From positions 1-64,000 of the forward strand of contig JAOZHV010000059.1 of NCBI GenBank assembly GCA_026014725.1: a stretch of DNA of 64,000 nucleotides, in the 5' to 3' direction. Position 1 is the stretch's first letter; each line of letters opens with the position of its first letter. Under the pieces are notes generated by a model. It did not search any database. It was not told where the DNA came from and saw nothing but the letters and a program-made list of their open reading frames with translations. A program made the position numbers and the translations under genes. The DNA is from Candidatus Bathyarchaeota archaeon (GTDB taxonomy: Archaea > Thermoproteota > Bathyarchaeia > Bathyarchaeales > Bathycorpusculaceae). Positions 44,149 through 52,777 of the stretch are shown here, piece by piece.

Positions 44149-44988
44149 ATGTCTTTGCTGGAAAAATCGACTGTGGCTATCGTTCAGGGCAAGAGGGGGC
44201 ATGAACCCGTTTTCAAAGCGCTGGATCTAATTGATTACGAGACGGCACTGAAGGGTTACAGTAGGGTTCTCATAAAAGTTAACTTTATCACGACCAAGAC
44301 ATGGGACACGGGTGCAACAACTGACCCCATTGTTGTTGAAGCCATAATTCAAAAACTCAAGCACTTGCCCGTAGAGGTTATCGTTGTTGAATCTGATGCC
44401 ACCATTACTGACGCTAACAAGGCTTTCGAAGCTACAGGAATGGCTATGATGTGCAAAACTAACGGCGTTGAATTCCTCAACTTGCGATACGTTAAGGATA
44501 AAGTAAAAATCGCCGTACTCAACGGCGAATGCCTAAAAGACATCACGGTACCCCGAATCGTCAAAGAATCCGCCATAATCAGCGCTGCCAAACTAAAAAC
44601 CCACAACTCCACAAAGGTGACCTTGGGAATGAAAAACATGTTCGGCTTGCTTCCAGAAAAGTTCAAAGCCAAATATCATGCTAAAGGCATAAGCAAAGTT
44701 GTAGCAGACATAAACACAGTCTTAAAACCCACCCTAACTGTTATCGACGGTTTCGTCGGCATGGAAGGCGACGGACCAGTCAACGGCACCCCCGTCAAGA
44801 TGAACCTAATTATCGCAGGCAAAGACCCAGTCGCCACCGATGCCACAGCAGCAAGAGTTATGGGGTTTGACCCACATGAAATCCGCCACATAAGAACAGC
44901 CCATCAAAAAGCGCTCGGTAATATTGACAATATAGAAGTCGTCGGTGCAAAACTGGAAGACATCACACGATTGTTCAAGAGAAAATAA
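44149..44988 (+). CDS. DUF362 domain protein
   Basis: A 279-residue protein with the DUF362 pattern: VLIKVNFITTKTWDTGATTDP, VVESDATITDANKAFE, LKTHNSTKVTLGMKNMFGLLP and DGFVGMEGDGPVNG. Unlike many members it has no ferredoxin domain at either end. Function is unknown; related proteins bind iron-sulphur clusters or act near electron-transfer enzymes. The ATG at 44149 is chosen over GTG 44146 because it follows GGAGAG by the right distance. Confidence 0.85.
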   Translation: MSLLEKSTVAIVQGKRGHEPVFKALDLIDYETALKGYSRVLIKVNFITTKTWDTGATTDPIVVEAIIQKLKHLPVEVIVVESDATITDANKAFEATGMAMMCKTNGVEFLNLRYVKDKVKIAVLNGECLKDITVPRIVKESAIISAAKLKTHNSTKVTLGMKNMFGLLPEKFKAKYHAKGISKVVADINTVLKPTLTVIDGFVGMEGDGPVNGTPVKMNLIIAGKDPVATDATAARVMGFDPHEIRHIRTAHQKALGNIDNIEVVGAKLEDITRLFKRK

Positions 44989-45045
44989 AAGAAAAAATGT
45001 TGACGCTATAGAACAGCAAAATACACGTTTTAATTGTGCTTTATC

Positions 45046-45227
45046 AGTAGATCAAGATTTTTGTTTGGTTTTGTTTTTTTGGTAGTAGAAGAAGAAACGC
45101 TTGCCCTTATTCTTCATCTTCTCTGGGGCTTGGCGGTGTAGCGTGTTCTTGTTTTAGCGTTTGTTTCGGGTTGCAGGCTGGTTGTGGCAAATTGTACAAA
45201 AGCAGAGCAACTGTTTTTTGATCTACT
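45046..45227 (+). mobile_element. MITE-like element with terminal inverted repeats, copy 2
   Basis: A 182-bp element bounded by AGTAGATCAAGA and TTTTTGATCTACT, inverted copies of each other. It aligns end to end with 27139-27330 read on the opposite strand, sharing TAGAAGAAGAAA, GCCCTTATTC, TCATCTTCTC and CAGGCTGGTTGT. It has no open frame of note and no transposase. Immediately to its right (45225-45268) a fragment of the composite dispersed repeat begins, so the element may have inserted in that repeat. Confidence 0.65.
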
Positions 45228-45268
45228 ATATATAGGAGGATAGGGGGTAGGTGCAGAGCAGCAAAAGG
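45225..45268 (+). repeat. Fragment of the composite dispersed repeat, copy E
   Basis: TATATAGGAGGATAGGGGG then TAGGTGCAGAGCAGCAAA matches the TTTAAATAGGAGGATAGGG plus TAGCTGGCAGAGCAACAAA block of copy C at 59.2 kb. Only this central 40 bases is present; the left part is replaced by the MITE-like element. Confidence 0.55.
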
Positions 45269-45373
45269 TCAGCAACATCTCATTACTCACAGTTACTCAA
45301 AACAAAGCATCTAAAAAGCCCTAAAGGTTTAAGTGCAACATCCATACTTATTCTGCCAAGGTGAAATAAAGAA

Positions 45374-45535
45374 ATGCCAACTCACGGTTCATTATCGAAA
45401 GCTGGAAAAGTCCGTTCGCAAACACCAAAAATCCAAGCTCAAGAGCGAACAGCCCCAAATCCTAAGGCCCGAAGCAGACGCAACTATGAAAAACGCGTAA
45501 TTCTGCAACGAAAACCAGGACAAAACTGGATGTAA
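45374..45535 (+). CDS. rps30E: 30S ribosomal protein S30e
   Basis: A 53-residue very basic protein that begins [19 protein letters not shown] and continues with NYEKRV near residue 37, the hallmarks of archaeal and eukaryotic S30e. It belongs to the small ribosomal subunit near the A-site side of the head/shoulder. AAGGTGA lies nine bases before the ATG. It is a lone gene downstream of MITE-like and repeat sequences. Confidence 0.95.
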   Translation: MPTHGSLSKAGKVRSQTPKIQAQERTAPNPKARSRRNYEKRVILQRKPGQNWM

Positions 45536-45639
45536 ACCAACACAAATAAGCTTCTTAACCCTAACTTAAAATTTTACAGCACAACCCACTCGCTGAAGAA
45601 CTAGCAACAAAAACCAAAAATAAATAAAAAAATGTTTAT

Positions 45640-46170
45640 TTAAGTACTCTCAGCAGGCTTCTCGGCAGTTTTTTCCTCAGATGGTTGAGTTGGAGTAGCG
45701 GCTGGTTCGTTGGAAGATGCAGAAGCAGCGGGAGTAGCCTCAGTGGGGGTATTAGTTTGCGTAGGCGCATTTGCGGTTGGCGGTGGCGCTTCAGGTTTTT
45801 GCTCTGCTGGTGGCTGGTTTTCAGGCGTGCTCGATAAAATCTGGATTTTTTCTGCCATCGGATGTAAAAGGTCGGGTGGAGGGTATGGTGTGTTTAGGTT
45901 TGAGGATAGTATGTAGATTGAGTTGAAAACATGCTGGTAGATGGTGAAGAGTATTTGCGGAATCTTCGTGTTTGGGTTAACTTCGAGCTTTTTCCGTATA
46001 TCATCAGGTTTACCACCGAGCGTCACCGAACCAGTGATTGAATATTTAACAACGTTTGGTTTTGTAGAGATTGAAAGAGCAAAGTTTAGCATTACTTGGT
46101 TGGTCTCTTTTTTCTGCTCTTCTATTTTTGCGTTAACATCAAAAAACAGTTCTTCTTTCGTGGAGTACAC
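45640..46170 (-). CDS. Unknown protein with Pro/Thr/Ala-rich tail
   Basis: From GTG 46170 it encodes 176 residues. The first 105 are alpha/beta (FDVNAKIEEQKKETNQVMLN ... PQILFTIYQHVFNSIYILSS), without signal peptide; the last 70 are low-complexity Pro, Thr, Ala and Glu. The true start is unclear: the frame stays open back to a TGA at 46261-46263, right after ATGATG at 46264-46269, and the extra 30 residues (SAVNPQYSVSGVTVSITLNS) look like real protein. An original start at 46269 with a later TGA is likely. No family recognised. Confidence 0.6.
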   Translation of the reverse strand: MYSTKEELFFDVNAKIEEQKKETNQVMLNFALSISTKPNVVKYSITGSVTLGGKPDDIRKKLEVNPNTKIPQILFTIYQHVFNSIYILSSNLNTPYPPPDLLHPMAEKIQILSSTPENQPPAEQKPEAPPPTANAPTQTNTPTEATPAASASSNEPAATPTQPSEEKTAEKPAEST

Positions 46171-46348
46171 ACCTGTGCGTTCGCCCTGTAGACTATTTAG
46201 GGTTATGGAAACGGTAACTCCCGAGACAGAATACTGTGGGTTAACGGCGGATTCCTCTCTTCACATCATTTCTGTTATTTTAATATTTAACTTTTGTATA
46301 AAGCTAACACGTTAACCTACCATGAAAATGGTCGATTTCGTGTGGATG

Positions 46349-46918
46349 TCAGCTGCCACTGTAATATGCTGGTATGGAAAGCTCTGTCATAAATTTGAAT
46401 GCTTCATCTCCTTTAGTATTGGCTTTTTGTTTGAGCACTATTTTCTTGGGAATATTCTCTTCGAGATAAACAATGTAATCAACTGTTGTTCCTAAACCCA
46501 GACGAGCCAGTTGCTGAATGGTGACTTTGAACTTATCGTACTCCTGAATCTTTGCTTTTATTTTTTCGATTGCCTCAAAAAGTATCTCTGTTTGCCCCTG
46601 CTCGGTAAATGATATCGCTACGTCTCCTGCTTGCACCCAATGTGAAGGCTCTTCTTGTCCCTTGGCGCCTTTGCCGCCTTTCTTTTTTTCAGGTTCTGGC
46701 GGCTTCTTTGATTGGGAGCGGAGAGTTTTTTGCAGGGCCATTGATTTTTGGTACCATTCTTCGTTTTTGTGGGCACTCTCGCAATCTCTCAGTACTGTTC
46801 CTAGCCATTGGCTGTAATCGTCAAACAGTGATTTGTACTGATTTGTTTGGTTTATGATAAACTCTGTTATGTCTTTTAGTGAACTAAATGTGTGGATTTC
46901 GGTTCCCAAGCGTTTCAA
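46349..46918 (-). CDS. Unknown helical protein
   Basis: A 189-residue cytosolic protein with predicted helices in its first 70 residues (FIINQTNQYKSLFDDYSQWL), a charged Lys/Glu/Gly linker (KKPPEPEKKKGGKGAKG) and a C-terminal alpha/beta part (ILFEAIEKIKAKIQEYDKFK ... YLEENIPKKIVLKQ). No motif or named family recognised. It is on the same strand as the preceding unknown gene and 179 bp away from that gene's GTG. Confidence 0.6.
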   Translation of the reverse strand: MKRLGTEIHTFSSLKDITEFIINQTNQYKSLFDDYSQWLGTVLRDCESAHKNEEWYQKSMALQKTLRSQSKKPPEPEKKKGGKGAKGQEEPSHWVQAGDVAISFTEQGQTEILFEAIEKIKAKIQEYDKFKVTIQQLARLGLGTTVDYIVYLEENIPKKIVLKQKANTKGDEAFKFMTELSIPAYYSGS

Positions 46919-47055
46919 CTCTCAATGAATACGGTTAGCTTTAGTTGTTAGATAAAGGTCAGTTTTGGGCATAATAGGGTTTGTCCATTGCAGAAATTAC
47001 ATACTGTTTTATTCAAAGGCACTGCAAAAGTACCGTTCTATATTATGCAACGATT

Positions 47056-47209
47056 TTGGAAGAGACCCACAACGGCTGAGGCGTATCAATTGCACCAATT
47101 TGAGTTACCCCCTCGCGCCTTTTCATGAATCGATTGGTGATTTCTCAAGCGATTCAACGTACTTGCTCAATTGTTGCTTGCCACGACTGTGCCTGTGGGT
47201 CTCTTCCAA
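47056..47209. repeat. Inverted repeat: 16-bp perfect arms around 122 bp
   Basis: TTGGAAGAGACCCACA at 47056-47071 is the exact reverse complement of 47194-47209. A GGC/GCC pair continues the stem inside after small bulges. The 385-bp gap between the unknown helical gene and site-2 protease has no gene I can support. A TATA-like CTATATTATG is at 47038. It could be a folded RNA, a small insertion with inverted ends, or a terminator pair; it has no direct flanking repeats that I can see. Confidence 0.6.
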
Positions 47210-47302
47210 GTTTGGAGTTGTGTATGACTATTCCCTAATCATCATGCAACATATTAAAGTATTGTGTAGCAATACATCAGATTCTAAATATTGGCGCAGT
47301 TT

Positions 47303-48370
47303 TTAACGGTTCCTCGCTTTTTCATAAGCGGCGGCTATAGCTTCGCTTGTCAAAACCCCAATCACTCTTGTCGGCGCCTCTCTATCAACAACTGGGATTA
47401 AGCGGATTTTTTCTTTTGCCATTATTTTGTTTGCTTCAAGGATTGATTCATCCTCAAAAATTGATACTTTTCTGAGTGGCATTTGCTCAATTCTAAGGGT
47501 GGTTCGTTGCTGGGGCTCAACTTTCATCAACTCGTCCCATGAGATAACGCCTTCTAGCATGCCGTCTTTAATCACCAAGACATCATTGTATCGATTTTTA
47601 AACATTATTTCTAAGGATTCAGAGAGGCTTTGTTCGGGGTTAACTGAACCTACCTCAGGTTGCATAACATCTTTGACTCTGACGCTTGCCAGAGTCGTGG
47701 AAATTATAGTTTGTTCTGTTTCTTCGCTGGCTCCTATATAAACAAAAATTCCAACTAAAATAAGTAAGAAGTAGTTTGGAAAAAGAAAACCCGCAATAAC
47801 CATGCCTATGCCAAATACTTTGCCTATAGTAGCAGCATATCTTGTAGCGTCAGAATAATTCATTCTTTCAGCTAGTACTGCTCTGAAAACTCTGCCGCCG
47901 TCCATGGGAAAAGCTGGAATCAAATTGAAAAAGCCTAATAACAAATTTAATACACCAAGGTCGAAAAGGAAGTTTTGTGCAAAAGCCAACGATGTTATGG
48001 ATTGAATGAAAGCTTGCGGTGAAATCAACAAGTTAACCCCGAGAAGTGTGGCACCTAAAAGAAGACTGATTACAGGACCAGCAATCGCCATACGCCATTC
48101 TTGGGACGGCCTCTCTGGCAACTCCTCAATTTCTGAAACCCCACCAATCGGATACAAAATTATTTTTCGAACTCTAATCCCATAATGTCTTGCTACAACA
48201 GAATGCGCAAGTTCATGGAAAACTACAAAAACAAAAAGGGATAGCACCATAAAAAACGGATAAAACCGTGGATAAGACAACACAAAAACTGCCGCTATCA
48301 AGAGAACAAAAGTTATGTGCAGTTCAATGGGAATCCCCCACACGGAAGCTATCTTAAAAGAATACTTCAT
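47303..48370 (-). CDS. Site-2 protease (M50) with CBS pair
   Basis: A 355-residue zinc metalloprotease with four to six membrane helices. The active site is HELAH (His52, His56) in helix 2 and the second zinc ligand is Asp157 in FPMDGGRVF. Residues about 230-350 are two CBS domains (VKDVMQPEVGSVNPEQSLSE and PLRKVSIFEDESILEANKIM), which usually bind adenosine nucleotides and adjust activity. It cuts membrane-embedded regulators or signal peptides; substrates unknown. It is read alone on the minus strand. Confidence 0.9.
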   Translation of the reverse strand: MKYSFKIASVWGIPIELHITFVLLIAAVFVLSYPRFYPFFMVLSLFVFVVFHELAHSVVARHYGIRVRKIILYPIGGVSEIEELPERPSQEWRMAIAGPVISLLLGATLLGVNLLISPQAFIQSITSLAFAQNFLFDLGVLNLLLGFFNLIPAFPMDGGRVFRAVLAERMNYSDATRYAATIGKVFGIGMVIAGFLFPNYFLLILVGIFVYIGASEETEQTIISTTLASVRVKDVMQPEVGSVNPEQSLSESLEIMFKNRYNDVLVIKDGMLEGVISWDELMKVEPQQRTTLRIEQMPLRKVSIFEDESILEANKIMAKEKIRLIPVVDREAPTRVIGVLTSEAIAAAYEKARNR

Positions 48371-48491
48371 ACATAAAGGATGAGAGGTTTACTTTTTTAA
48401 ATTTTCGATACCCCAAATAGCATTGCATATAAACCTAGATATAACAGTTGTTTAGCCCAAAACTGGATATGATTCCAGAGTTCCATGTTTA

Positions 48492-48645
48492 AACTATAGG
48501 GGGTCTATCGTATTGGCGATAAACCGCACCAAAGGATTTGAATCGGTGCTTTATGTAAGGGGACGTGGTAGTTCAGAGCAACAAAACTGCGCCTATTTGT
48601 AGTATAAATAAGGGGCTATAGAAAATCACAGGTTATAGTTTTCAG
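48492..48645 (+). repeat. Composite dispersed repeat, copy B
   Basis: From AACTATAGGGGGTC and CGTATTGGCG through AATCGGTGCTTTATG, TCAGAGCAACAAAACTGCGC and GTAGTATAAATAAGGGGC to TATAGAAAATCACAGG, this copy follows copy C (59.1 kb) in its first 110 bases and copies A/F in the next 50. It therefore proves that the two repeat blocks belong to one unit in a fixed order. It fills the gap between the site-2 protease and the AfpA gene. Confidence 0.8.
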
Positions 48646-48648
48646 TGC

Positions 48649-49233
48649 TCAGGTTTTTATTGTTTTTAGCCATTCTTCAAAGATTTCGCGCAGTTTTTGT
48701 GGGCTTTCCAATACATGCATGTCTTCCATACGTTCTAGCTTTCGCACGAGGTCTGCTTCTTCTTTGCGTATTCTTAACTTCATTTCTTTTCCGTTCGGAA
48801 GTTTCGTGTAAACAGTGCTTTCTTTATAGTCTGTCGGCAAGATGTAAACAGGTACGAAAGCCTTCAAACTCATAATAGCCGCATTCGTAAGTAACGTGTC
48901 GCTTATGCTGTTGGCGATTTTTGCAACGGTGTTGGATGTTGCAGGAGCAATCAATAGAAACTCGTACTTGCGCATCTGCATCCATGCGGCAAGAAAAGGC
49001 GAATTAGAATTCACCTCAACCATAACTTTTGGGAAACCCTGTTTTAGTTTTTCCTCAAGCCTGTAGAACTTTAGCACTGTATCCGCAGCTTTGGAAACAA
49101 AAACTTCTATTTCAACAAGGTTCTCTGACTGGCGTTTCAAATCAAGCATAACGTTAAGAATTTCTTCAATCTTGTCGCCTGCACCAGTTATGCCCCAAGC
49201 AACCTTTCGTTTTTTTATTTTATTTTCAGTCAT
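48649..49233 (-). CDS. afpA: Archaeoflavoprotein AfpA
   Basis: A 194-residue flavoprotein of the UbiX/PPC-decarboxylase-like fold known as archaeoflavoprotein. It has VAWGITGAGDKIEEIL at the start (the FMN-binding loop), APATSNTVAKIANSISDTL and the MRKYEFLLIAP segment. AfpA accepts electrons from ferredoxin and is the partner of iron-sulphur flavoproteins. The next gene upstream, an NADPH-type/iron-sulphur flavoprotein, begins 14 bases before its start, so both are co-transcribed. Confidence 0.88.
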   Translation of the reverse strand: MTENKIKKRKVAWGITGAGDKIEEILNVMLDLKRQSENLVEIEVFVSKAADTVLKFYRLEEKLKQGFPKVMVEVNSNSPFLAAWMQMRKYEFLLIAPATSNTVAKIANSISDTLLTNAAIMSLKAFVPVYILPTDYKESTVYTKLPNGKEMKLRIRKEEADLVRKLERMEDMHVLESPQKLREIFEEWLKTIKT

Positions 49234-49247
49234 GTTTACCCACTGGA

Positions 49248-49844
49248 TTATTTTTCGCCGTACCGTTCAAGGAAATCAGCAAATCGTTTGACGGTCTTCC
49301 GTAAGCTTCTAAATCCTTCCTCGTCCAATTTTACTGCTTCCAGCGTATCTTTAGACCAGAAGGTTGCACCCAAATTTGCGCCGAAGAATCCGCCGCCTAC
49401 CGGTATCACCCCGTTAATGATAAAAAACGCGTGGATTTGCATAAGTGCAAATTCCTGTCCACCTGCCCTGTCTCCGCCAACAGCAATGCCCATGCCGATT
49501 TTGCCCCTAAAAAAATTCTTATCAGAAGCAACCGCTGCACGCATTCTATCCATCACAGCTTTAATTTGTGCACTTACACCACCGTTATAAACAGGCGTAG
49601 CCAAGATTATGCCCTTTGCCTCGCCCAGCATGGCATAAAGCTCCTGCAAATCATCTTGGATAACGCATTCTTTGTTTGTAAGGCAAAAATCGCAATGTGT
49701 ACACGGCTCTACCCAATTACCCCGAATAGTCCAAAATCTTGTTTCTAACCCCCTATCATTGAGCATTTTTAGGGCTTCTTTTAGAACATACTCGGTTGCT
49801 TGTTCGCGAGGGCTTCCGCAAATTCCTACAATCATAAACTTCAA
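49248..49844 (-). CDS. Iron-sulphur flavoprotein (flavodoxin-fold FMN reductase)
   Basis: A 198-residue protein with a flavodoxin fold: IVGICGSPREQATEYVL, then the compact Cys motif CTHCDFCLTNKEC, which binds a 4Fe-4S cluster in Isf proteins, then ATPVYNGGVSAQIKAVMDRM and GGDRAGGQE for FMN. Such enzymes pass electrons from ferredoxin to oxygen, peroxide or a partner. It is directly upstream of AfpA, a known electron partner in archaea. Confidence 0.88.
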   Translation of the reverse strand: MKFMIVGICGSPREQATEYVLKEALKMLNDRGLETRFWTIRGNWVEPCTHCDFCLTNKECVIQDDLQELYAMLGEAKGIILATPVYNGGVSAQIKAVMDRMRAAVASDKNFFRGKIGMGIAVGGDRAGGQEFALMQIHAFFIINGVIPVGGGFFGANLGATFWSKDTLEAVKLDEEGFRSLRKTVKRFADFLERYGEK

Positions 49845-49962
49845 CTAAAGGTAACTATTGATTGACATTAAAGCCTTACCCCGAAAAGTTGTGCACAGAA
49901 GAGTCTAAGGAACTAGAGAATTTCTTTATAAACAAAGATAGAGGGAAAAGCGGTTGTTCCGC

Positions 49963-52179
49963 TTACTCGTTCTCGAAGTATTCTTCTGGCTTCGGTGGAA
50001 CTGGAGGTAATCCTCTTCGTTCACGAATCTTCTTTATGGTTTCAGCCTGCATCTGTTCTGGAACTGGTGCCCAACGGCTAAATTGTGTAGCCCAGAAAGC
50101 TCTGCCTTGAGTGCTGCTACGAAGTTCATCGGCGATGCCGAAGCTCTCTGAAACTGGCATTTCAGCTTTAACAGTAATCATGTCTTCTTCAGAGGGCATG
50201 TCTAAGATTTTGCCGCGACGCTTATTTAGCAGTGTAATTACGGAGCTAACGAATTCGCTTGGCACTTTGCATTCAAAACTCAAAAGCGGCTCAAGCAGTT
50301 TCGGGTTGCTAAGCAGTATGGCACAGTAAATTGGTCGCCAAGTCATCGGGATAGCTTGTGCTGGGCCTCTGTGCACTGGGTCTTCGTGAAGCGTGATATC
50401 TTCGAGGTTGACTTTCAAGCCGTAAGCGGGTTCTTTTGCCAGCGGTGAAGTGTGGACAGCTTCGCGGAACCCAGTCTTTATGTGGTCAATGATTTCGTCT
50501 ACGTATTGTCTTCCTTTAATGCGGTTAACCAAGATGTTGCTTTCTTCAACGGCTACTGCACCTTTGGCGTCGTCTGGTGCCCAACCTAAACTTCTTAAGA
50601 TTTTGGTTCGCTCATCTTTACTTTGCATGTCAGTGATTTTTTCAGATTTTATTGCTTCAATTACCTCATCTGATAATTTCTCAATGGTTATCCAGAGTTT
50701 GTTGTGTTTGTTGGGGCTTTTACCCATGATTGCTGGACCACGGTAATCGTGGCTTATGGTTTCTCTGTAAATTACGATTGGCTTGCTGAGTTTCACCTTT
50801 AAGCCTGCTTCTTGCATGCGGTAGGCGGTAATTTCAAGGTGAAGTTCACCCATGCCTGAGAGGAGGAATTCTCCGCTTTCCTTGTTCATTACAAAGTGCA
50901 GGTTAGGGTCTTCGGTGGTGAGTTTGTGCATGACTTTGTCAAACAATGGCAAATCTTTCACGTCTTCAGGTTCGACGGCAACTGTGACGACTGGGTCAGA
51001 AACGTATCTTAGGCCTTCAAATGAGTGTACTTCGATTCCGTCTTCGGCTATGGTTTCACCGACATGCAGAGACGGTAAACCTGAGATTGCGCCGATGTTG
51101 CCTGCTGGAACACGGTCGATGATAACTCGGTCAGTAGCCATACTCATAAACACCTGCTGAATTGTGCCTTTCTGTTTACTGCTGACCAACTGCACAGTTT
51201 TCCCTTTGCTGATTGCACCGCTGAAAATTCTGCCAATAGCGACTGTTCCGCTATGGGGGTCAACTTCAATTGTTGAAATGCACATGAGCAATGGGGCGTT
51301 AGGGTCAACTTTTGCCATGCCAACACCCACTGGTGTGGTTGGGTCACCGGGCCAAATCTGCGGTTGCCTGTAGGGTTGAGCCTGCACAGGATTTGGTAGG
51401 TGTTCACAGAACATGTCTAGAATTGGTTCTGGTAAGGGTGCTTTTTTGCTCAGTTCATCAACTTTTCTACCGACATCTGCTGGGTCACCAGTGTATGCGT
51501 CGATGATGTCTTGGAAGGTGACTTTTTTCATCTTCATGTGTTTGAGGTTTAAGCCCCATTTGTGAAGGGCTGAACCGAATGCTACACGGCTGTCTTCAAT
51601 TTTTACTTGCCAATCTTGTTTGTGTTCAGCAGGTGCATATTTCTCGATTAGGCTGTTGACTCGCAACAAAATCTTTGCGAATTTCTTTTGTATTTCTTGT
51701 GGCGTTAACTTGATTTCTTTGATTAAGCGGTCAACCTTATTGATGAACAATATGGGCTTTACACGTTCTCGCAGAGCCTGCATGAGAACGGTTTCTGTCT
51801 GAGTCATGGGTCCCTCAACGGCATCCACGACTACGAGTGCGCCGTCTACTGCTCTAAGACTTCTTGTAACTGCACCTGAAAAGTCTATGTGTCCTGGTGT
51901 GTCGATGAGGTTGATTAAGTAATCTTGGTTCTCGTAGGTGTGGACTAGACTGACGTTTGATGCGAAAACAGTCATTTGACGTTTCTGCTCTAGGTCCCAT
52001 GAGTCAAGGAACAGTTTTTGACCCGCGGTTTGGGTGCTGATGATGCCTGCAGCGGCTAGAAGACTGTCGGATAATGTGGTTTTTCCGTGGTCTACATGCG
52101 CAATGATGCTTGTGTTGCGTATGATTTGCGGGTTGTTCATCAGTTTAACGATTTCTTCTGTTTGTCTATAACGTGCCAT
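49963..52179 (-). CDS. fusA: Translation elongation factor 2
   Basis: A 738-residue GTPase that moves tRNA and mRNA through the ribosome. G motifs: AHVDHGKTT (G1), DTPGHIDF (G3), NKVD (G4). Domain IV contains the diphthamide context DPVHRGPAQAIP with its His. The order of domains I-V is complete; the archaeal insert pattern is present and length matches other archaeal EF-2s. It is on the minus strand, with a long gap upstream to the divergent P-type ATPase gene. Confidence 0.97.
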   Translation of the reverse strand: MARYRQTEEIVKLMNNPQIIRNTSIIAHVDHGKTTLSDSLLAAAGIISTQTAGQKLFLDSWDLEQKRQMTVFASNVSLVHTYENQDYLINLIDTPGHIDFSGAVTRSLRAVDGALVVVDAVEGPMTQTETVLMQALRERVKPILFINKVDRLIKEIKLTPQEIQKKFAKILLRVNSLIEKYAPAEHKQDWQVKIEDSRVAFGSALHKWGLNLKHMKMKKVTFQDIIDAYTGDPADVGRKVDELSKKAPLPEPILDMFCEHLPNPVQAQPYRQPQIWPGDPTTPVGVGMAKVDPNAPLLMCISTIEVDPHSGTVAIGRIFSGAISKGKTVQLVSSKQKGTIQQVFMSMATDRVIIDRVPAGNIGAISGLPSLHVGETIAEDGIEVHSFEGLRYVSDPVVTVAVEPEDVKDLPLFDKVMHKLTTEDPNLHFVMNKESGEFLLSGMGELHLEITAYRMQEAGLKVKLSKPIVIYRETISHDYRGPAIMGKSPNKHNKLWITIEKLSDEVIEAIKSEKITDMQSKDERTKILRSLGWAPDDAKGAVAVEESNILVNRIKGRQYVDEIIDHIKTGFREAVHTSPLAKEPAYGLKVNLEDITLHEDPVHRGPAQAIPMTWRPIYCAILLSNPKLLEPLLSFECKVPSEFVSSVITLLNKRRGKILDMPSEEDMITVKAEMPVSESFGIADELRSSTQGRAFWATQFSRWAPVPEQMQAETIKKIRERRGLPPVPPKPEEYFENE

Positions 52180-52777
52180 GATTATGCATTCTCCAACTTG
52201 GTTAATTTTACAGCTTGAAAGATTTGTTTTTTAAATGTTGGAACCATTACTTTTAATCTCACTAAACTGGTAAGCTACAGGGAAATTGAGTTTGTGACCT
52301 ATTAACTTTATGGATTAAACCATCAAAACAATTGGGGCTAAGATAGCCTAATTGCTGAAAGGCTGGATTGCCTTTTTATCAGTTAAATTCTCCACTGCCG
52401 ACTAAGCGGTGGCTACTACGCTTTGCAAGTTAGGTAAAATATGGTTTGCAAAAAAGAATAAAAGTACTCATTTTGTTTAGGCGGCAACGGAGGGCACCCA
52501 ATGAGAAGCGTAGCAAATTCATGTAAAACAGGCGTAGCTGGTGGTTTTTTAAGGCTAAAAATTGCTTCGTTTCCGATTACTTTAAATTCAGCCAGCAATA
52601 TTAAGCAAAAAATAACTCAAATAAAGAGTATACTAAACCATGAGGATGCAATGGTGTTTCAATCCATTTCCGCCCGTTCACGGCATTCTTTGAACGATTA
52701 CTTAAAAATACTCTTGTTCTTCTATCGTTGTGGGCGATCATAAACACGTTCTACAGTTAATCATGGCAGGGTAAAGT
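52180..52777. other. Divergent intergenic region between EF-2 and P-type ATPase
   Basis: Nearly 600 bases without a supportable gene. Short frames on both strands (around 52416-52743) have no sensible protein pattern. It must hold promoters for both flanking genes, with AT-rich boxes such as AAATAAAGAGTATACTAAAC near 52620. A weak inverted repeat (CCACTGCCG ... CGGTGG, 52391-52411) is the only fold noticed. Confidence 0.4.

Noticed and set aside
46965-47306. 113-codon plus-strand frame
   Set aside because: It runs across the 16-bp inverted repeat and ends in the site-2 protease gene; the sequence looks random with many Cys and Tyr.
52416-52743. Two short frames between EF-2 and the cation pump
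   Set aside because: Composition is unlike neighbouring proteins, no ribosome sites, no motif.
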